A DNA stretch of 64,000 nt from Gammaproteobacteria bacterium (GTDB taxonomy: Bacteria; Pseudomonadota; Gammaproteobacteria; Burkholderiales; Gallionellaceae), in assembly GCA_018813765.1 (NCBI GenBank), contig JAHJBC010000001.1, forward strand, positions 367,474 through 431,473, read 5' to 3'. Within the stretch, counting starts at the first letter, position 1; every line of letters begins with the position of its first letter. The notes below the pieces were generated by a model, which saw only the letters and a list, made by a program, of their open reading frames with translations, was not told the origin of the DNA and ran no database searches. A program made the translations under genes and the position numbers. This document shows positions 38,872 through 47,370 of the stretch, one piece after another.

Positions 38872-39894
38872 ATGTCAAGACGGTGCTGTCCTGAATGTTT
38901 TGATGATCGCGGACTGCGCAGGAACATTATCCCCTCTCTTAATCCGACGCGCGGAACCTGCGATTTCTGCAAATCGCCAGATGTTGATTTGGTCGAGCCA
39001 ATCCAACTTGCAGATGTATTTGAAATGCTCATCGGTGTTTATGAATCCGATCCCAATGGCAAATCTCTTGTGGAGTGGCTGAAGGATGATTGGCAGCTCT
39101 TCTCGCATCCACTGATGGATGTGGCTCATGCAAAGGAATTACTTAGCGAAATCCTCGATGATGGGGACATAGTCCGAAAAACATTTTCACCCTCAGCGAC
39201 ATATAAAAGTGAGGGGCTCGTCCGTTGGGAAACGCTGCGGGATGAGCTTATGTATAAGAATCGCTATTTTCTTGATGAGACACTTGATACTGACCGATTA
39301 AAGGAGTTGCTTGATCACCTGATTGCAGACGATATGCCGGAATGCTGGTACAGGGCTCGCATCTTGACGGGTGATACGCCGTATCCAATCGACCAAATGG
39401 GCGCACCATCGAAGCACTTGGCGACCTATGGGCGCGCTAACCCAACCGGCATCCCTTATCTTTATCTCGGTTCGCACCCAGAAACTGCAGTATCCGAAGT
39501 CCGTCCTCATACCGGTGAAGTGGCGTGTGTGGCAGATTTCCTTATCTCAGCACCGCTGAAAGCGGTCGATTTGCGCAACCCGCGCAAGTTAGTTTCGCCT
39601 TTCGTCCTTGGTGATGCCAGCGCAATCGGCCAGCTACGAGCTGACATCCCATTCCTTGAAAGGCTCGGTGAGGAGCTTACGCGCCCCGTTTTGCCTAGAA
39701 GCTCCGGTATCGACTATATTCCGAGCCAATATCTGTGCGAGTTCATCAAGAAAAGTGGCTACGACGGCGTTGTTTATCGCAGTTCAGTAAGTATGGGCAT
39801 AAACCTTGCGCTATTCGACCCCAGCAAGGCTATCGGCAGGACGGTATCACTCTTTAATATCAGCCGCGTTTCAGTCGAAGTCACCCCTGTCTAG
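38872..39894 (+). CDS. RES-domain protein with zinc/HEPN-type N-terminal domain
   Basis: From ATG 38872 (a GTG at 38863 is also open) the protein is 340 residues. The N-terminus carries paired cysteines (CCPECF and CDFCKS) followed by a ~130-residue helical region, as in the HEPN/RES N-terminal domain. The C-terminal half is a RES domain: RANPTGIPYLYLGSHPETAVSEVRP with conserved Arg and Glu, then DYIPSQYLCEFIKKSGYDGVVYRSS and GINLALFDP. RES proteins degrade NAD+ or ADP-ribosylate targets as toxins. No Xre-type antitoxin lies directly beside it in the same operon; the sce pair takes that position. Confidence 0.85.
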   Translation: MSRRCCPECFDDRGLRRNIIPSLNPTRGTCDFCKSPDVDLVEPIQLADVFEMLIGVYESDPNGKSLVEWLKDDWQLFSHPLMDVAHAKELLSEILDDGDIVRKTFSPSATYKSEGLVRWETLRDELMYKNRYFLDETLDTDRLKELLDHLIADDMPECWYRARILTGDTPYPIDQMGAPSKHLATYGRANPTGIPYLYLGSHPETAVSEVRPHTGEVACVADFLISAPLKAVDLRNPRKLVSPFVLGDASAIGQLRADIPFLERLGEELTRPVLPRSSGIDYIPSQYLCEFIKKSGYDGVVYRSSVSMGINLALFDPSKAIGRTVSLFNISRVSVEVTPV

Positions 39895-40015
39895 CATTCT
39901 ATCTATTGGACACTTTCAGATGCAACTAAGTGACTATAAGCCCGCATCAGCCGCTACAAAGGCCAATATGCGAAAGGTGCGCAAAGCTCATTTTACGTGC
40001 TGATCAAACTGCTCA

Positions 40016-40300
40016 TTAGGGGCTTGATGCATCACTGTCAGGTATGTATTCAAAGATATCGCTTACCGAACAGTTGAAATAACGGCATAGAGCGTTAATT
40101 ACTTCAATTTCTACTCTTTCCGCAGTCTCGTGATAGAGACGCGTCGCAGTACCTCGGTTTATCCCCGTATCCCTTGATAAGTCTGAAATTTTCAGCTTGC
40201 GCTCCCCAAGCAGGCGAGATAGATGGCACTTAATCAAATTAACCTCCAGAAGAACAAAACGCTCTGCTAACGAAAAATATAACTTTGGAATGAGCTGCAA
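40016..40300 (-). CDS. Small Xre/Cro-type HTH regulator
   Basis: The C-terminal ~70 residues form a compact Cro/C1-type HTH (CHLSRLLGERKLKISDLSRDTGIN, RGTATRLYHE) ending CRYFNCSVSDIFEYIP. A TTG at 40237 preceded by GGAGG would give 73 residues starting at this domain and may be the true start. The ATG at 40300 gives 94. It is divergent from the excisionase-like gene, with a long palindrome (40315-40343) between them that is a likely operator. It could serve as repressor of the integrase cassette. Confidence 0.85.
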   Translation of the reverse strand: MQLIPKLYFSLAERFVLLEVNLIKCHLSRLLGERKLKISDLSRDTGINRGTATRLYHETAERVEIEVINALCRYFNCSVSDIFEYIPDSDASSP

Positions 40301-40314
40301 TTTGCTAATATGCT

Positions 40315-40343
40315 CTACAGGAGATCAATTGATCTTTCTGTAG
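40315..40343. promoter_or_regulatory. Palindromic operator candidate between Xre regulator and excisionase-like gene
   Basis: The perfect 14-nt palindrome AGATCAATTGATCT (40322-40335) is flanked by CTACAG and CTGTAG, giving a 29-nt dyad in the 89-nt divergent spacer. Position between a Xre repressor and the gene upstream of the integrase suggests a repressor binding site. Confidence 0.65.
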
Positions 40344-40389
40344 CTAGTAATGGCCAATTGTAGTTCATTTTATTAAAGGAGTAATCTTT

Positions 40390-40620
40390 ATGTCACTGAC
40401 ATATTTAACGACAGATGAGTTATCAGGAGTAATCAAATACGACAGTCGCACCATCCGTGAACGCTTGAAAGATAGCGTGCTGCTTGAGGGAATTCACTAT
40501 TTCCGTCCATTCGGCGGTCGCAAAATTCTCTATATCTGGGAGCATATTGAGCGGGACATGGTAACAGCCGGTAGCTCGCTTGCTATTCCCATGGCAAACG
40601 GAGGTGTATGCCATGGGTAG
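40390..40620 (+). CDS. Small excisionase/AlpA-like DNA-binding protein
   Basis: This 76-residue protein has YLTTDELSGVIKYDSRTIRERLKDSVLLEG then IHYFRPFGGRKILYIWEHIE. This is a winged-helix MerR/AlpA-type layout (helix-turn-helix plus a beta wing reading 'GRKILY'). It precedes and overlaps the integrase start by 8 nt. In integrative elements such proteins act as recombination directionality factors. The role here is inferred from size and position. Confidence 0.65.
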   Translation: MSLTYLTTDELSGVIKYDSRTIRERLKDSVLLEGIHYFRPFGGRKILYIWEHIERDMVTAGSSLAIPMANGGVCHG

Positions 40621-41875
40621 TATCAGAAAACGTGACGACACCGGACTTCTATTCATCGACTTTCGATACAGAGGCCTTCGTTGCCGAGAACAAACAGCTC
40701 TTCCAGATACCGCAGCGAACCGCAAGAAAGTGCAAAAAGTTCTGGACCGTATTGATTCAGAAATTGCGGCAGGAACGTTTGACTACCGACAATTCTTCCC
40801 CGGCAGCAAGAACGCGGAAAAATTCGACGAAGCGAATACGCCGTCAGCACTCAATCAAGTCACTCAAGTTGTGGCTGGCACGATGGGGCAAACCGGCGCT
40901 GCTCAAGGGGCTGCAGGCGTCGCTGGTACGCCATTACTCCGCGATTTTGCAGAGACCTGGTTCACCGAGAAAGAGGTCGAGTGGCGCAGGTCGCACAAGC
41001 TGAACATTCGCGCAGATATTGACGGGCGACTTGTCTCCAAATTCGGGGATTGGGAGGTCGGCAGAATCACCAAGGCAGACTTACTTGCATATCGTGCTGA
41101 TCTCGCCAAAGTCCAGGCACGAGGCAAGAAGAACATGCTGTCGAATCGTCGCATCAACAAGATCATGAATCTGTTGAGGCAGATTATCAATGAAGCCGCC
41201 GACCGTTTCAATTTTCGCACGCCATTTCTGAATATCAAACAGCTTAAGGTGAAACGCACGGATGTGGAGCCGTTCACGCTGGATGAGGTGAGGCTAATTC
41301 TTTCATCTATTCGACCTGATTTTAAGAGCTACTACACAGTACGGTTTTTCACGGGCATGCGCACGGGCGAGGTTGATGGATTGAAATGGAAGTACGTGGA
41401 CTTCGAGAAGAGGTTGATTCTGGTGCGCGAAACAATCGTGCTGGGCGAGGATGAGTACACCAAGAACGATAGTTCTCAGCGTGACATTCAGATGTCGAAC
41501 GTGGTGTATGACGCCCTCAAAGCGCAGGAAAAAGTAACGAAGGATCAATCCGAGTATGTGTTCTGCACGCGAAACTGGACAGTGCTCGACAACAAGAACG
41601 TGACCACACGCGTGTGGTATCCGCTTCTTCGCTATCTCGACCTGAAGCCCCGGCGCGCCTACCAGACCCGGCATACCGCAGCCACGTTATGGTTGGCAGC
41701 GGGGGAGAACCCGGAATGGATTGCAAAACAAATGGGACACACCACGACCGAAATGCTGTTCCGTGTGTATTCGCGATTCGTGCCCAACATGACCAGGCAG
41801 GACGGCAGTGCATTCGAGCGATTGTTGATGCAAAGCGGCACGACAAATCAATCCGCAGAAGATGTCACATCTTGA
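40613..41875 (+). CDS. int: Tyrosine-type site-specific integrase
   Basis: From ATG 40613, 7 nt after a perfect GGAGGT, the protein is 420 residues. An N-terminal arm-binding region (GSIRKRDDTGLLFIDFRYRGLRCREQT) precedes a core-binding SAM-like domain (~110-210). The catalytic domain has FFTGMRTGEVDGLKW (Arg), QTRHTAATLWLAAGENPEWIAKQMGH and the nucleophile Tyr in FRVYSRF. It belongs to the phage/ICE integrase group. It lies 6 kb from the tRNA-Arg and points away from it, so its own att site is uncertain. Confidence 0.93.
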   Translation: MGSIRKRDDTGLLFIDFRYRGLRCREQTALPDTAANRKKVQKVLDRIDSEIAAGTFDYRQFFPGSKNAEKFDEANTPSALNQVTQVVAGTMGQTGAAQGAAGVAGTPLLRDFAETWFTEKEVEWRRSHKLNIRADIDGRLVSKFGDWEVGRITKADLLAYRADLAKVQARGKKNMLSNRRINKIMNLLRQIINEAADRFNFRTPFLNIKQLKVKRTDVEPFTLDEVRLILSSIRPDFKSYYTVRFFTGMRTGEVDGLKWKYVDFEKRLILVRETIVLGEDEYTKNDSSQRDIQMSNVVYDALKAQEKVTKDQSEYVFCTRNWTVLDNKNVTTRVWYPLLRYLDLKPRRAYQTRHTAATLWLAAGENPEWIAKQMGHTTTEMLFRVYSRFVPNMTRQDGSAFERLLMQSGTTNQSAEDVTS

Positions 41876-41886
41876 AAGGGGATGCC

Positions 41887-42216
41887 ATGACTACTAATCG
41901 GCAAAAAGCTGCAGGAGCAAAGAAGACAACACAGTCATCCAAAAAGAAGATCGCCAGTAATGAAACGCTGCCATTGGCGGAGGAGCTTCTGCAACTGAAC
42001 GATGACTTCGCGGAATTCAGCGATATCAGTGCGTTTCTGTGCAACGCATTCGCAATCACCCTGGCAGAACACGAATGGCTCAATAAGGAAATCATTTCCG
42101 GGGCCAGACTTTGTTCCAACTGGCTCTATTTCCGAACGTGCGAGTTGAAGAATGACATCCGACAGGTGAATGCACACTGCGCGGAGATGCTGCATGAAAA
42201 ATCAAACGCCAAATAG
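41887..42216 (+). CDS. Hypothetical protein, 109 residues
   Basis: ATG 41887 follows AAAGGGG and lies 11 nt after the integrase stop. The basic Lys/Thr-rich N-terminal ~25 residues (NRQKAAGAKKTTQSSKKK) precede a helical acidic/hydrophobic body (LPLAEELLQLNDDFAEF, CNAFAITLAEHEWL). No family is recognised. It is probably cotranscribed with the integrase and part of the same mobile element. Confidence 0.7.
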   Translation: MTTNRQKAAGAKKTTQSSKKKIASNETLPLAEELLQLNDDFAEFSDISAFLCNAFAITLAEHEWLNKEIISGARLCSNWLYFRTCELKNDIRQVNAHCAEMLHEKSNAK

Positions 42217-42252
42217 AAACTTGCACTCAATTATTTCGGGACAAAACAATAA

Positions 42253-43890
42253 ATGACAAACACGACATATGACACGCTATATCTTTGCGAGAAACCATCG
42301 CAAGCACGTGCGCTGGCCAAACAGCTAGGCGCATTCCATAATGAGCATGGCGTCTATACGGGCGGTGGTGCCGTGGTGCTTAATGCATACGGCCATTTGC
42401 TGAACCTGGCCATGCCGGATGAATATAGTGACCATGATCATGGCCCTTGGAGTCTAAGCAACCTCCCGATTGTTCCTAAGAAATGGGAATGGAGGGTCAA
42501 AGAAGAACATCTTCAGCATTACGCCAAGATTGGTAAATGGCTTGATCGAGTCAAGACGGTGGTGATTGCAACCGATCCGGATGAGGAGGGTGAAGTCATT
42601 GGCCGTCAAATTCTTTACGAATTGGGATTCAAGGGCAATATCCTGCGGCTGTGGGCATCTGCACTCAATTCCAACTCGCTGAATCAGGCGTTGAAGAATC
42701 TGCTTCCTTTGTCCGCTACCGACACAACATACCGCGCCGGCTGTGTGCGACGTCAGTTGGATTGGCTGTACGGCATCAATCTCAGCCGGGCGTTTTCAGT
42801 CAGCGCAGGTCAGCGGACGAGCATTGGTCGTGTCAAGACACGGCTCCTAACCGAACTGGTCAAGCGCGAGAAAAAGATCAAGTGTTTCACCCCAAAACCT
42901 TACTTCACTGCCACGGCGAAATTCAAGGATGTTGTTCTCGAGTGGCAACCGGCTGATTGGAACAAGGACTTTCGGCAGTTGCCTACAGAAGGAGAAGTCA
43001 CGGGTGTTTGTATAGCCGCCAGTGAATCTCAGGAAATCCTGAGTCCTCCCCTGCCGTTCACACTTTCGGCATTACTGGCGAATGCGGCCGATATCGGCAT
43101 AGATTTGCCCAGCGGCTATGCTGCAGTACAAAAACTATACGAGGCCGGAGCGATCAGCTATCCGCGTACGAGTTCGACGAAGATGCCCGGTGCGGGTGCA
43201 GGATTCGCTGTACACCATGCCATCATCAATACGATGGATTGTTGCCCAGAATGGATGCCAATCGAATGCCAGACAATTTTCAACATGGTGCACCACAACT
43301 GTGTGCTTCAGCAAATTGGCGCGGCGAAATTACACGTGCGGAAATTGCTGTTTGATCTGGGGGGAGAGATGTTTTCTGCAACTGACTATTGGGCTGACCC
43401 ACTCGAGCCTAACGACGAGGCTTGGTTGCTCTGTGAACCTGACCAGCTCGATACGCTGGAGAGAAACGTAAAGACAGTGATGTTTAAGCCCGGCGAACAA
43501 GTCAATGCAACGTTACTGGTTGAGCGCACGAGGACAGTGCCACCCGAGCGGTATACGGAAGCCGGTTTATTGCGCCATATGGCCGAAGCCGAGATTGGTA
43601 CAGAAGCGACACGGGTAGACGCGATCAATAATCTGGTGAAGGATCAAGTCGTAGAACGTAGACAGGTCAAAACGAAATGTTCACTGGAATTAAGTCCAAC
43701 AGAGAAAGGCATGCACTTGATTGATCGGTTGCCGCCATCAGTGACAGGGCATACCATGGACACCCAGCTACGCAATGCGTTGAATTACGTGAGGACAGGA
43801 CAAGTCGATTTTGCCGGGCATTTACTGAATGCGTCAAAATGGCTTTCGCTCACGATAAACGGGCTCAAAAATGCATCCAATGAGTTTTGA
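42253..43890 (+). CDS. Topoisomerase III-like protein (type IA)
   Basis: This 545-residue type IA topoisomerase has a Toprim domain with LYLCEKPSQARALAKQLG and the acidic DxDxE in IATDPDEEGEVIG, RQLDWLYGINLSRAFS, and the catalytic tyrosine Y303 in AISYPRTSS. It is shorter than chromosomal TopB (~650) and lacks C-terminal zinc fingers. Such TopB-like proteins are carried by integrative and conjugative elements, which fits its place 377 nt after the integrase. It decatenates or relaxes DNA through single-strand passage. Confidence 0.92.
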   Translation: MTNTTYDTLYLCEKPSQARALAKQLGAFHNEHGVYTGGGAVVLNAYGHLLNLAMPDEYSDHDHGPWSLSNLPIVPKKWEWRVKEEHLQHYAKIGKWLDRVKTVVIATDPDEEGEVIGRQILYELGFKGNILRLWASALNSNSLNQALKNLLPLSATDTTYRAGCVRRQLDWLYGINLSRAFSVSAGQRTSIGRVKTRLLTELVKREKKIKCFTPKPYFTATAKFKDVVLEWQPADWNKDFRQLPTEGEVTGVCIAASESQEILSPPLPFTLSALLANAADIGIDLPSGYAAVQKLYEAGAISYPRTSSTKMPGAGAGFAVHHAIINTMDCCPEWMPIECQTIFNMVHHNCVLQQIGAAKLHVRKLLFDLGGEMFSATDYWADPLEPNDEAWLLCEPDQLDTLERNVKTVMFKPGEQVNATLLVERTRTVPPERYTEAGLLRHMAEAEIGTEATRVDAINNLVKDQVVERRQVKTKCSLELSPTEKGMHLIDRLPPSVTGHTMDTQLRNALNYVRTGQVDFAGHLLNASKWLSLTINGLKNASNEF

Positions 43891-43967
43891 GCTAGAGGAC
43901 TCGGTACAAGAGTTCTGTTCAACCATCACAACTACCGTTGAATGAACGACTCTCAAGGAGGAACAAA

Positions 43968-44405
43968 ATGGCAAACGTTGCAACCGTACTAAAAGAAGAA
44001 ATAATACGCCTGGCCCGCAAAGAGCTGCGCACCGAAACAGCGGGACTCAAGAAGGCATCGGTGCAATACCGATCGGAAATTGCGGCATTGAAACGACGTG
44101 TTGTGACACTCGAAAAGCAACTATCTCACCTTGCCAAGGCGACTACCCAGAGTGTTGAGGTAAAGGCTGAGTCCGATTCGGAAACAAAAGTGCGGTTTGT
44201 TGCAAAGGGGTTTAAAACATTAAGGCAGCGGCTCGGGCTAACTGCTGAGGTAATAGGCGCTCTTCTTGGGGTGTCGGCACAAACGATTTACAGTTGGGAA
44301 GCAGAAAAATCCAAACCCAGACAACAGCAAATGGTCCGGATTGTAATGTTGCGAGGGATGGGTAAGCGGGAAGTGGAAGCCATTCTGCAAAATCCTTCCA
44401 AATAA
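43968..44405 (+). CDS. Coiled-coil plus HTH DNA-binding protein
   Basis: ATG 43968 follows AAGGAGG at good spacing and gives 145 residues. The first ~55 residues form a basic coiled coil (LKEEIIRLARKELR, IAALKRRVVTLEKQL). A Xre-type HTH follows (FKTLRQRLGLTAEVIGALLGVSAQTIYSWE). It resembles small regulators of mobile elements whose N-terminal helix mediates oligomerisation. The target is unknown. It is the last gene before a ~300-nt empty stretch. Confidence 0.75.
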   Translation: MANVATVLKEEIIRLARKELRTETAGLKKASVQYRSEIAALKRRVVTLEKQLSHLAKATTQSVEVKAESDSETKVRFVAKGFKTLRQRLGLTAEVIGALLGVSAQTIYSWEAEKSKPRQQQMVRIVMLRGMGKREVEAILQNPSK

Positions 44406-44710
44406 TTTGAAGCTATTGCGTGAGGAAATTCAAGAGTATCGAACAACATACCGTTTGTTTGGGGCGAGCTGTGTAGAAAGTCGCGCGGCGACAAAATTGG
44501 ACGTTAAGCTATCCGTGCCGAATTTCTCTGCTTCAATCAATTCAATTGTAGTAGTTCAGACAGTCATCTGACAGATACTGTCCGCAGGCCAAAGCTGACC
44601 AAGGCAGTTCAACCTGAATTAGTCGGTAACGTGTTCATTACCAGACATTCATTAGGTCATTACGCTACATACTCCATTACTTTCGTATATGTCCACAGAG
44701 GCTTGCCAGC
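44406..44710. other. 305-nt gene-free spacer at the convergent end of two modules
   Basis: It lies between the rightward HTH gene and the leftward DUF6527 gene. I see no gene, tRNA fragment, clear terminator or att-like repeat of the tRNA-Arg 3' end in it. If the integrase cassette ends here, its right end is not obvious. Confidence 0.4.
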
Positions 44711-45220
44711 CTAGCGACGAATGAAATAGCCACGCTTGGGTTCCGACGCTTGCCCAGCGCGTTCAAGCGCAGCGCATGCCCAGACCACTTCCCATGGTAT
44801 GGCACCGAGCGAAGCTGCGATGGTCTCGTAATGCAACGGGGTCACATGATTGAGATGCTCGAGCACGGCAAAGACCAGCGACTTCTCAACTTGAGCTGGC
44901 GAATCCGCGCCATCAGAGCCGCACCAGTAGATGCGATCGCGCACGATAATAAAGTGCGCACGACAGCCATTGTCCCGCCAAACGGACGGATAGATCGACA
45001 ATTTATCGCCCGAGGTATATCGGCGCCATGCTGGTCCTCCTTGGCGGTCGAGGTTGATGACGACATGTTCGCCGCAGCCGTCTGGACAGGACATAACGAT
45101 ACCGCGCGGCATGCCGCGCACGACGAGCACATAATCACCCGGCTGCTTGATTCGTTGCATCGCCTCGGAATAGCGCGCTGCCGTCCCCAAGTTGCGAACT
45201 GCGTCTGCTCTACGCATCAT
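44711..45220 (-). CDS. DUF6527 family protein of a ubiquitin-like conjugation operon
   Basis: From ATG 45220 (the next ATG, 45217, is equally good) the protein is 169 residues and overlaps the E1 gene by 11 nt. The conserved core CPDGCGEHVVINLD, YPSVWRDNGCRAHFIIVRDRIYWC carries paired Cys and His that look metal-binding, characteristic of DUF6527. The C-terminal ~60 residues look like a small helical domain (LHYETIAASLGAIPWEV). DUF6527 genes accompany bacterial E1/E2/JAB operons; a processing or peptidase role is plausible but not shown by this sequence. Confidence 0.8.
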   Translation of the reverse strand: MMRRADAVRNLGTAARYSEAMQRIKQPGDYVLVVRGMPRGIVMSCPDGCGEHVVINLDRQGGPAWRRYTSGDKLSIYPSVWRDNGCRAHFIIVRDRIYWCGSDGADSPAQVEKSLVFAVLEHLNHVTPLHYETIAASLGAIPWEVVWACAALERAGQASEPKRGYFIRR

Positions 45221-46556
45221 GGCGCTCCGGCAAGGCGATGGCACCACCTACGCCAATAACGTCTTCACAGCAATAGGGACAGGTCGGGTGCGGCACGTTA
45301 TCCATTGGTGCCATGCGTCCACGGTGCACTTGGATAGTCAGGTGGCGCGCCGGTGCTGGAATACCGACGACCACAGAGAGAAACATTGTCGTTGCCACGG
45401 AGGCCGCCATAGACGTGAGTGAGATAACAGCCGGCTGAGTCACCTGAACGCCCTTGTTGAAATATGGATCCCGGCGGCGCTCCGGCTCAGTCATGAAGTC
45501 GCGGCGCACTTGATCTGCATCAAGCGAACCCGTGCAGTGCAGACATGCCTGGCCCGGCGCCAGCAATCGGACATGTGTCCAAAGCTGCAAGTTGGTCAGC
45601 GTGACGTCTGGTGTGATTGAGACGCCCATGTCAATCGTCGGCACGAGATATTGATACGCGATCTGGTTGAGCAGGTGCCGGCTTCCGTGCGAGTCCGTGC
45701 AGCAGAACACGTAATCTGCAGCGGCAATTTGCAAACCGACCCCTGGCGCCAGCACATCTCCCGCAATCTTAGCAATTCTGGCGCCGGGTCGAATTGCTTG
45801 GATGACGCGCGCGGCGACATCGACCTTGAGCGTCTTGTCGACATCGTCTTGCGTTGCTCCGATTACGCGATTGAGATTCGTACCATCGACGAGCTGCGGG
45901 TCAATCAGCACGAAGTCGTCGATGCCCAGATGCGCTAGATGCTGTGCGACCACCGAACCCGTTCCACCCAGCCCGACGATGACGACGCGTAGACGCCATA
46001 GGCGCTTCTGGCCGGCCTCGCCAAAGGCGCGGATTTGCCGGTCGTGAGCGATCTCGAGTTCGACGTCGTCGGCAACGGGGTCGTAGGCGTGCTCGATTCG
46101 ATAACCCATCTCCAAGACACGCACAGGATTTGACGTACCCAGTTCACGAGCGATAAGCCGCTCTTGACCTAGCAACAGGGCGACATGCGGGGCCTTAGGG
46201 CTTCGCATGCAGGCATAGGGAGCGAGCCTAGCCTCCGCTCGATCGTCAGCTGGCGAAAATGATGGCTCGCTCTTTTGCACGGGATGCGTGTGGACATAGA
46301 CGAGACTCCAGCCTTGTCGTGCCGCGATTTTTTCGAACGGCAGACCGAACTCTGGTTTGAGTTCCACTTCGGTCGCCGAGCGCTTCATGTAGTCCGCTTC
46401 GGTTGGAATTGCCATCGCCTGCAGCAGCAGGCGCGGGCCATTCTCGTCGCGCGCCACCGGTGCCGCAAGCAGGATAGCGGCGCTTTCGAGCCGGCGATGA
46501 GTAAGCTGCTCCCGCAGCTTCGCCAGCTGCGGGGCGGGAAAGACCAAGTCGATCAC
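45210..46556 (-). CDS. JAB-E1 fusion: deubiquitinase-like plus ThiF-type E1
   Basis: This 448-residue two-domain protein has an N-terminal JAB/MPN fold with JAMM metal-ligand pattern HTHP...SPADD (about residues 111-127). The C-terminal half is a ThiF/E1 adenylation domain with VVIVGLGGTGSVVAQHLAHLG, the Asp in VLIDPQLVDGTNLNR (ATP site) and cysteine pairs CLHC and CPYCC that probably bind zinc. It would activate the ubiquitin-like protein made by the next gene upstream and also process or remove it. It overlaps the UBL-E2 gene as ATGA. Confidence 0.88.
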   Translation of the reverse strand: MIDLVFPAPQLAKLREQLTHRRLESAAILLAAPVARDENGPRLLLQAMAIPTEADYMKRSATEVELKPEFGLPFEKIAARQGWSLVYVHTHPVQKSEPSFSPADDRAEARLAPYACMRSPKAPHVALLLGQERLIARELGTSNPVRVLEMGYRIEHAYDPVADDVELEIAHDRQIRAFGEAGQKRLWRLRVVIVGLGGTGSVVAQHLAHLGIDDFVLIDPQLVDGTNLNRVIGATQDDVDKTLKVDVAARVIQAIRPGARIAKIAGDVLAPGVGLQIAAADYVFCCTDSHGSRHLLNQIAYQYLVPTIDMGVSITPDVTLTNLQLWTHVRLLAPGQACLHCTGSLDADQVRRDFMTEPERRRDPYFNKGVQVTQPAVISLTSMAASVATTMFLSVVVGIPAPARHLTIQVHRGRMAPMDNVPHPTCPYCCEDVIGVGGAIALPERHDA

Positions 46557-47236
46557 TGCAACTGCTCGAAGCGGCTACGCATAGCGCTTGCGTATGTGCG
46601 CATGTCGTGGGTCGTCGGCGTCCAGCGGCCGATATGCCACGAGAACCACAACGCGGGGGTTGTTGTGTCGGGCACCAGCTGCTCGCCGCTATTCTGTGGC
46701 AGGCGACCGCCGGAGAGGCGAAGGTCGGCGTCGGCCCAGAAACAGTCTGGAGCAGCACCCGGGTAGCCGACGGGTGCGACGAACCAAATATTCGTGACCG
46801 ACTTCGACCAGCCGGCCGGCAAGAAGACACCCGGGATATGGATCAGGAACCTGCCATCACTCATCGCCGTGCAGCTTGCGGCCGGGTAGAGCTCGCGCAA
46901 ACGTTTGAAATGCGCTTCCACGGGCGTGAGGTGCATGGCCACGTCAGCGCCGAAATTCGTCGGCGGCTTGCTAATGAAGTGCTTGGGTCCCTCGCCGTGA
47001 CCGATCGTAAGGTCGACCGGATCGCCGTCCTGGATGCCGCGGTCGCTCTCGTGAGCACCGTTACCTTCAAGGACCAGCGTGTCGGCAGGATCGAACGTAC
47101 CACCCTGAGCGCGGATGGCTTCTTTGATTGCGGCACCCGTCATGGTAGGTCCCGTGGCGTCGAATTTCTTGCCGTTGTAAAAGAAGAATAGAGGGGTTTC
47201 GGCCTGGTGGCCATGAGTCGCTTTTGTCGTTTCCAT
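46553..47236 (-). CDS. Multiubiquitin-type UBL fused to a Prok-E2_E domain
   Basis: This is a 227-residue protein. Residues ~15-80 form a beta-grasp ubiquitin-like domain (LFFFYNGKKFDATGPTMTG, LVLEGNGAH, GDPVDLTIG) of the multiubiquitin kind without a terminal Gly-Gly. Residues ~103-227 fit the bacterial E2 family E: LRELYPAASC, PDCFWADADLRL, LWFSWHIGRWTPTTHDMRTYASAM. Only Cys122 and Cys165 are present, so the usual E2 catalytic Cys is not obvious. It is the first gene of the leftward conjugation operon and is divergent from a WYL regulator. Confidence 0.85.
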   Translation of the reverse strand: METTKATHGHQAETPLFFFYNGKKFDATGPTMTGAAIKEAIRAQGGTFDPADTLVLEGNGAHESDRGIQDGDPVDLTIGHGEGPKHFISKPPTNFGADVAMHLTPVEAHFKRLRELYPAASCTAMSDGRFLIHIPGVFLPAGWSKSVTNIWFVAPVGYPGAAPDCFWADADLRLSGGRLPQNSGEQLVPDTTTPALWFSWHIGRWTPTTHDMRTYASAMRSRFEQLQ

Positions 47237-47281
47237 GTTTCAATACCTCAAAATGTGTGTTTGGAGCGGCCCCATAGGGAA

Positions 47282-47370
47282 CCGACCGTTCGGTTAGTAT
47301 AAAAACACGATTCGCATAAAAACTATACCTACCGAGCTAGTGGGGCGGATGTTAGCATACGTATAAAAAC
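47282..47370. promoter_or_regulatory. Divergent operator/promoter region with inverted and direct repeats
   Basis: The 169-nt spacer between the UBL-E2 operon and the WYL gene holds an inverted repeat AACCGA-CCGT-TCGGTT (starting near 47280). It also holds three near-identical ATAAAAAC units (47297-47306, 47314-47323, 47361-47370), two of them continuing as TATA. BrxR/CapW-type WYL regulators bind repeats at such positions, so the WYL protein probably controls both directions. Confidence 0.6.
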
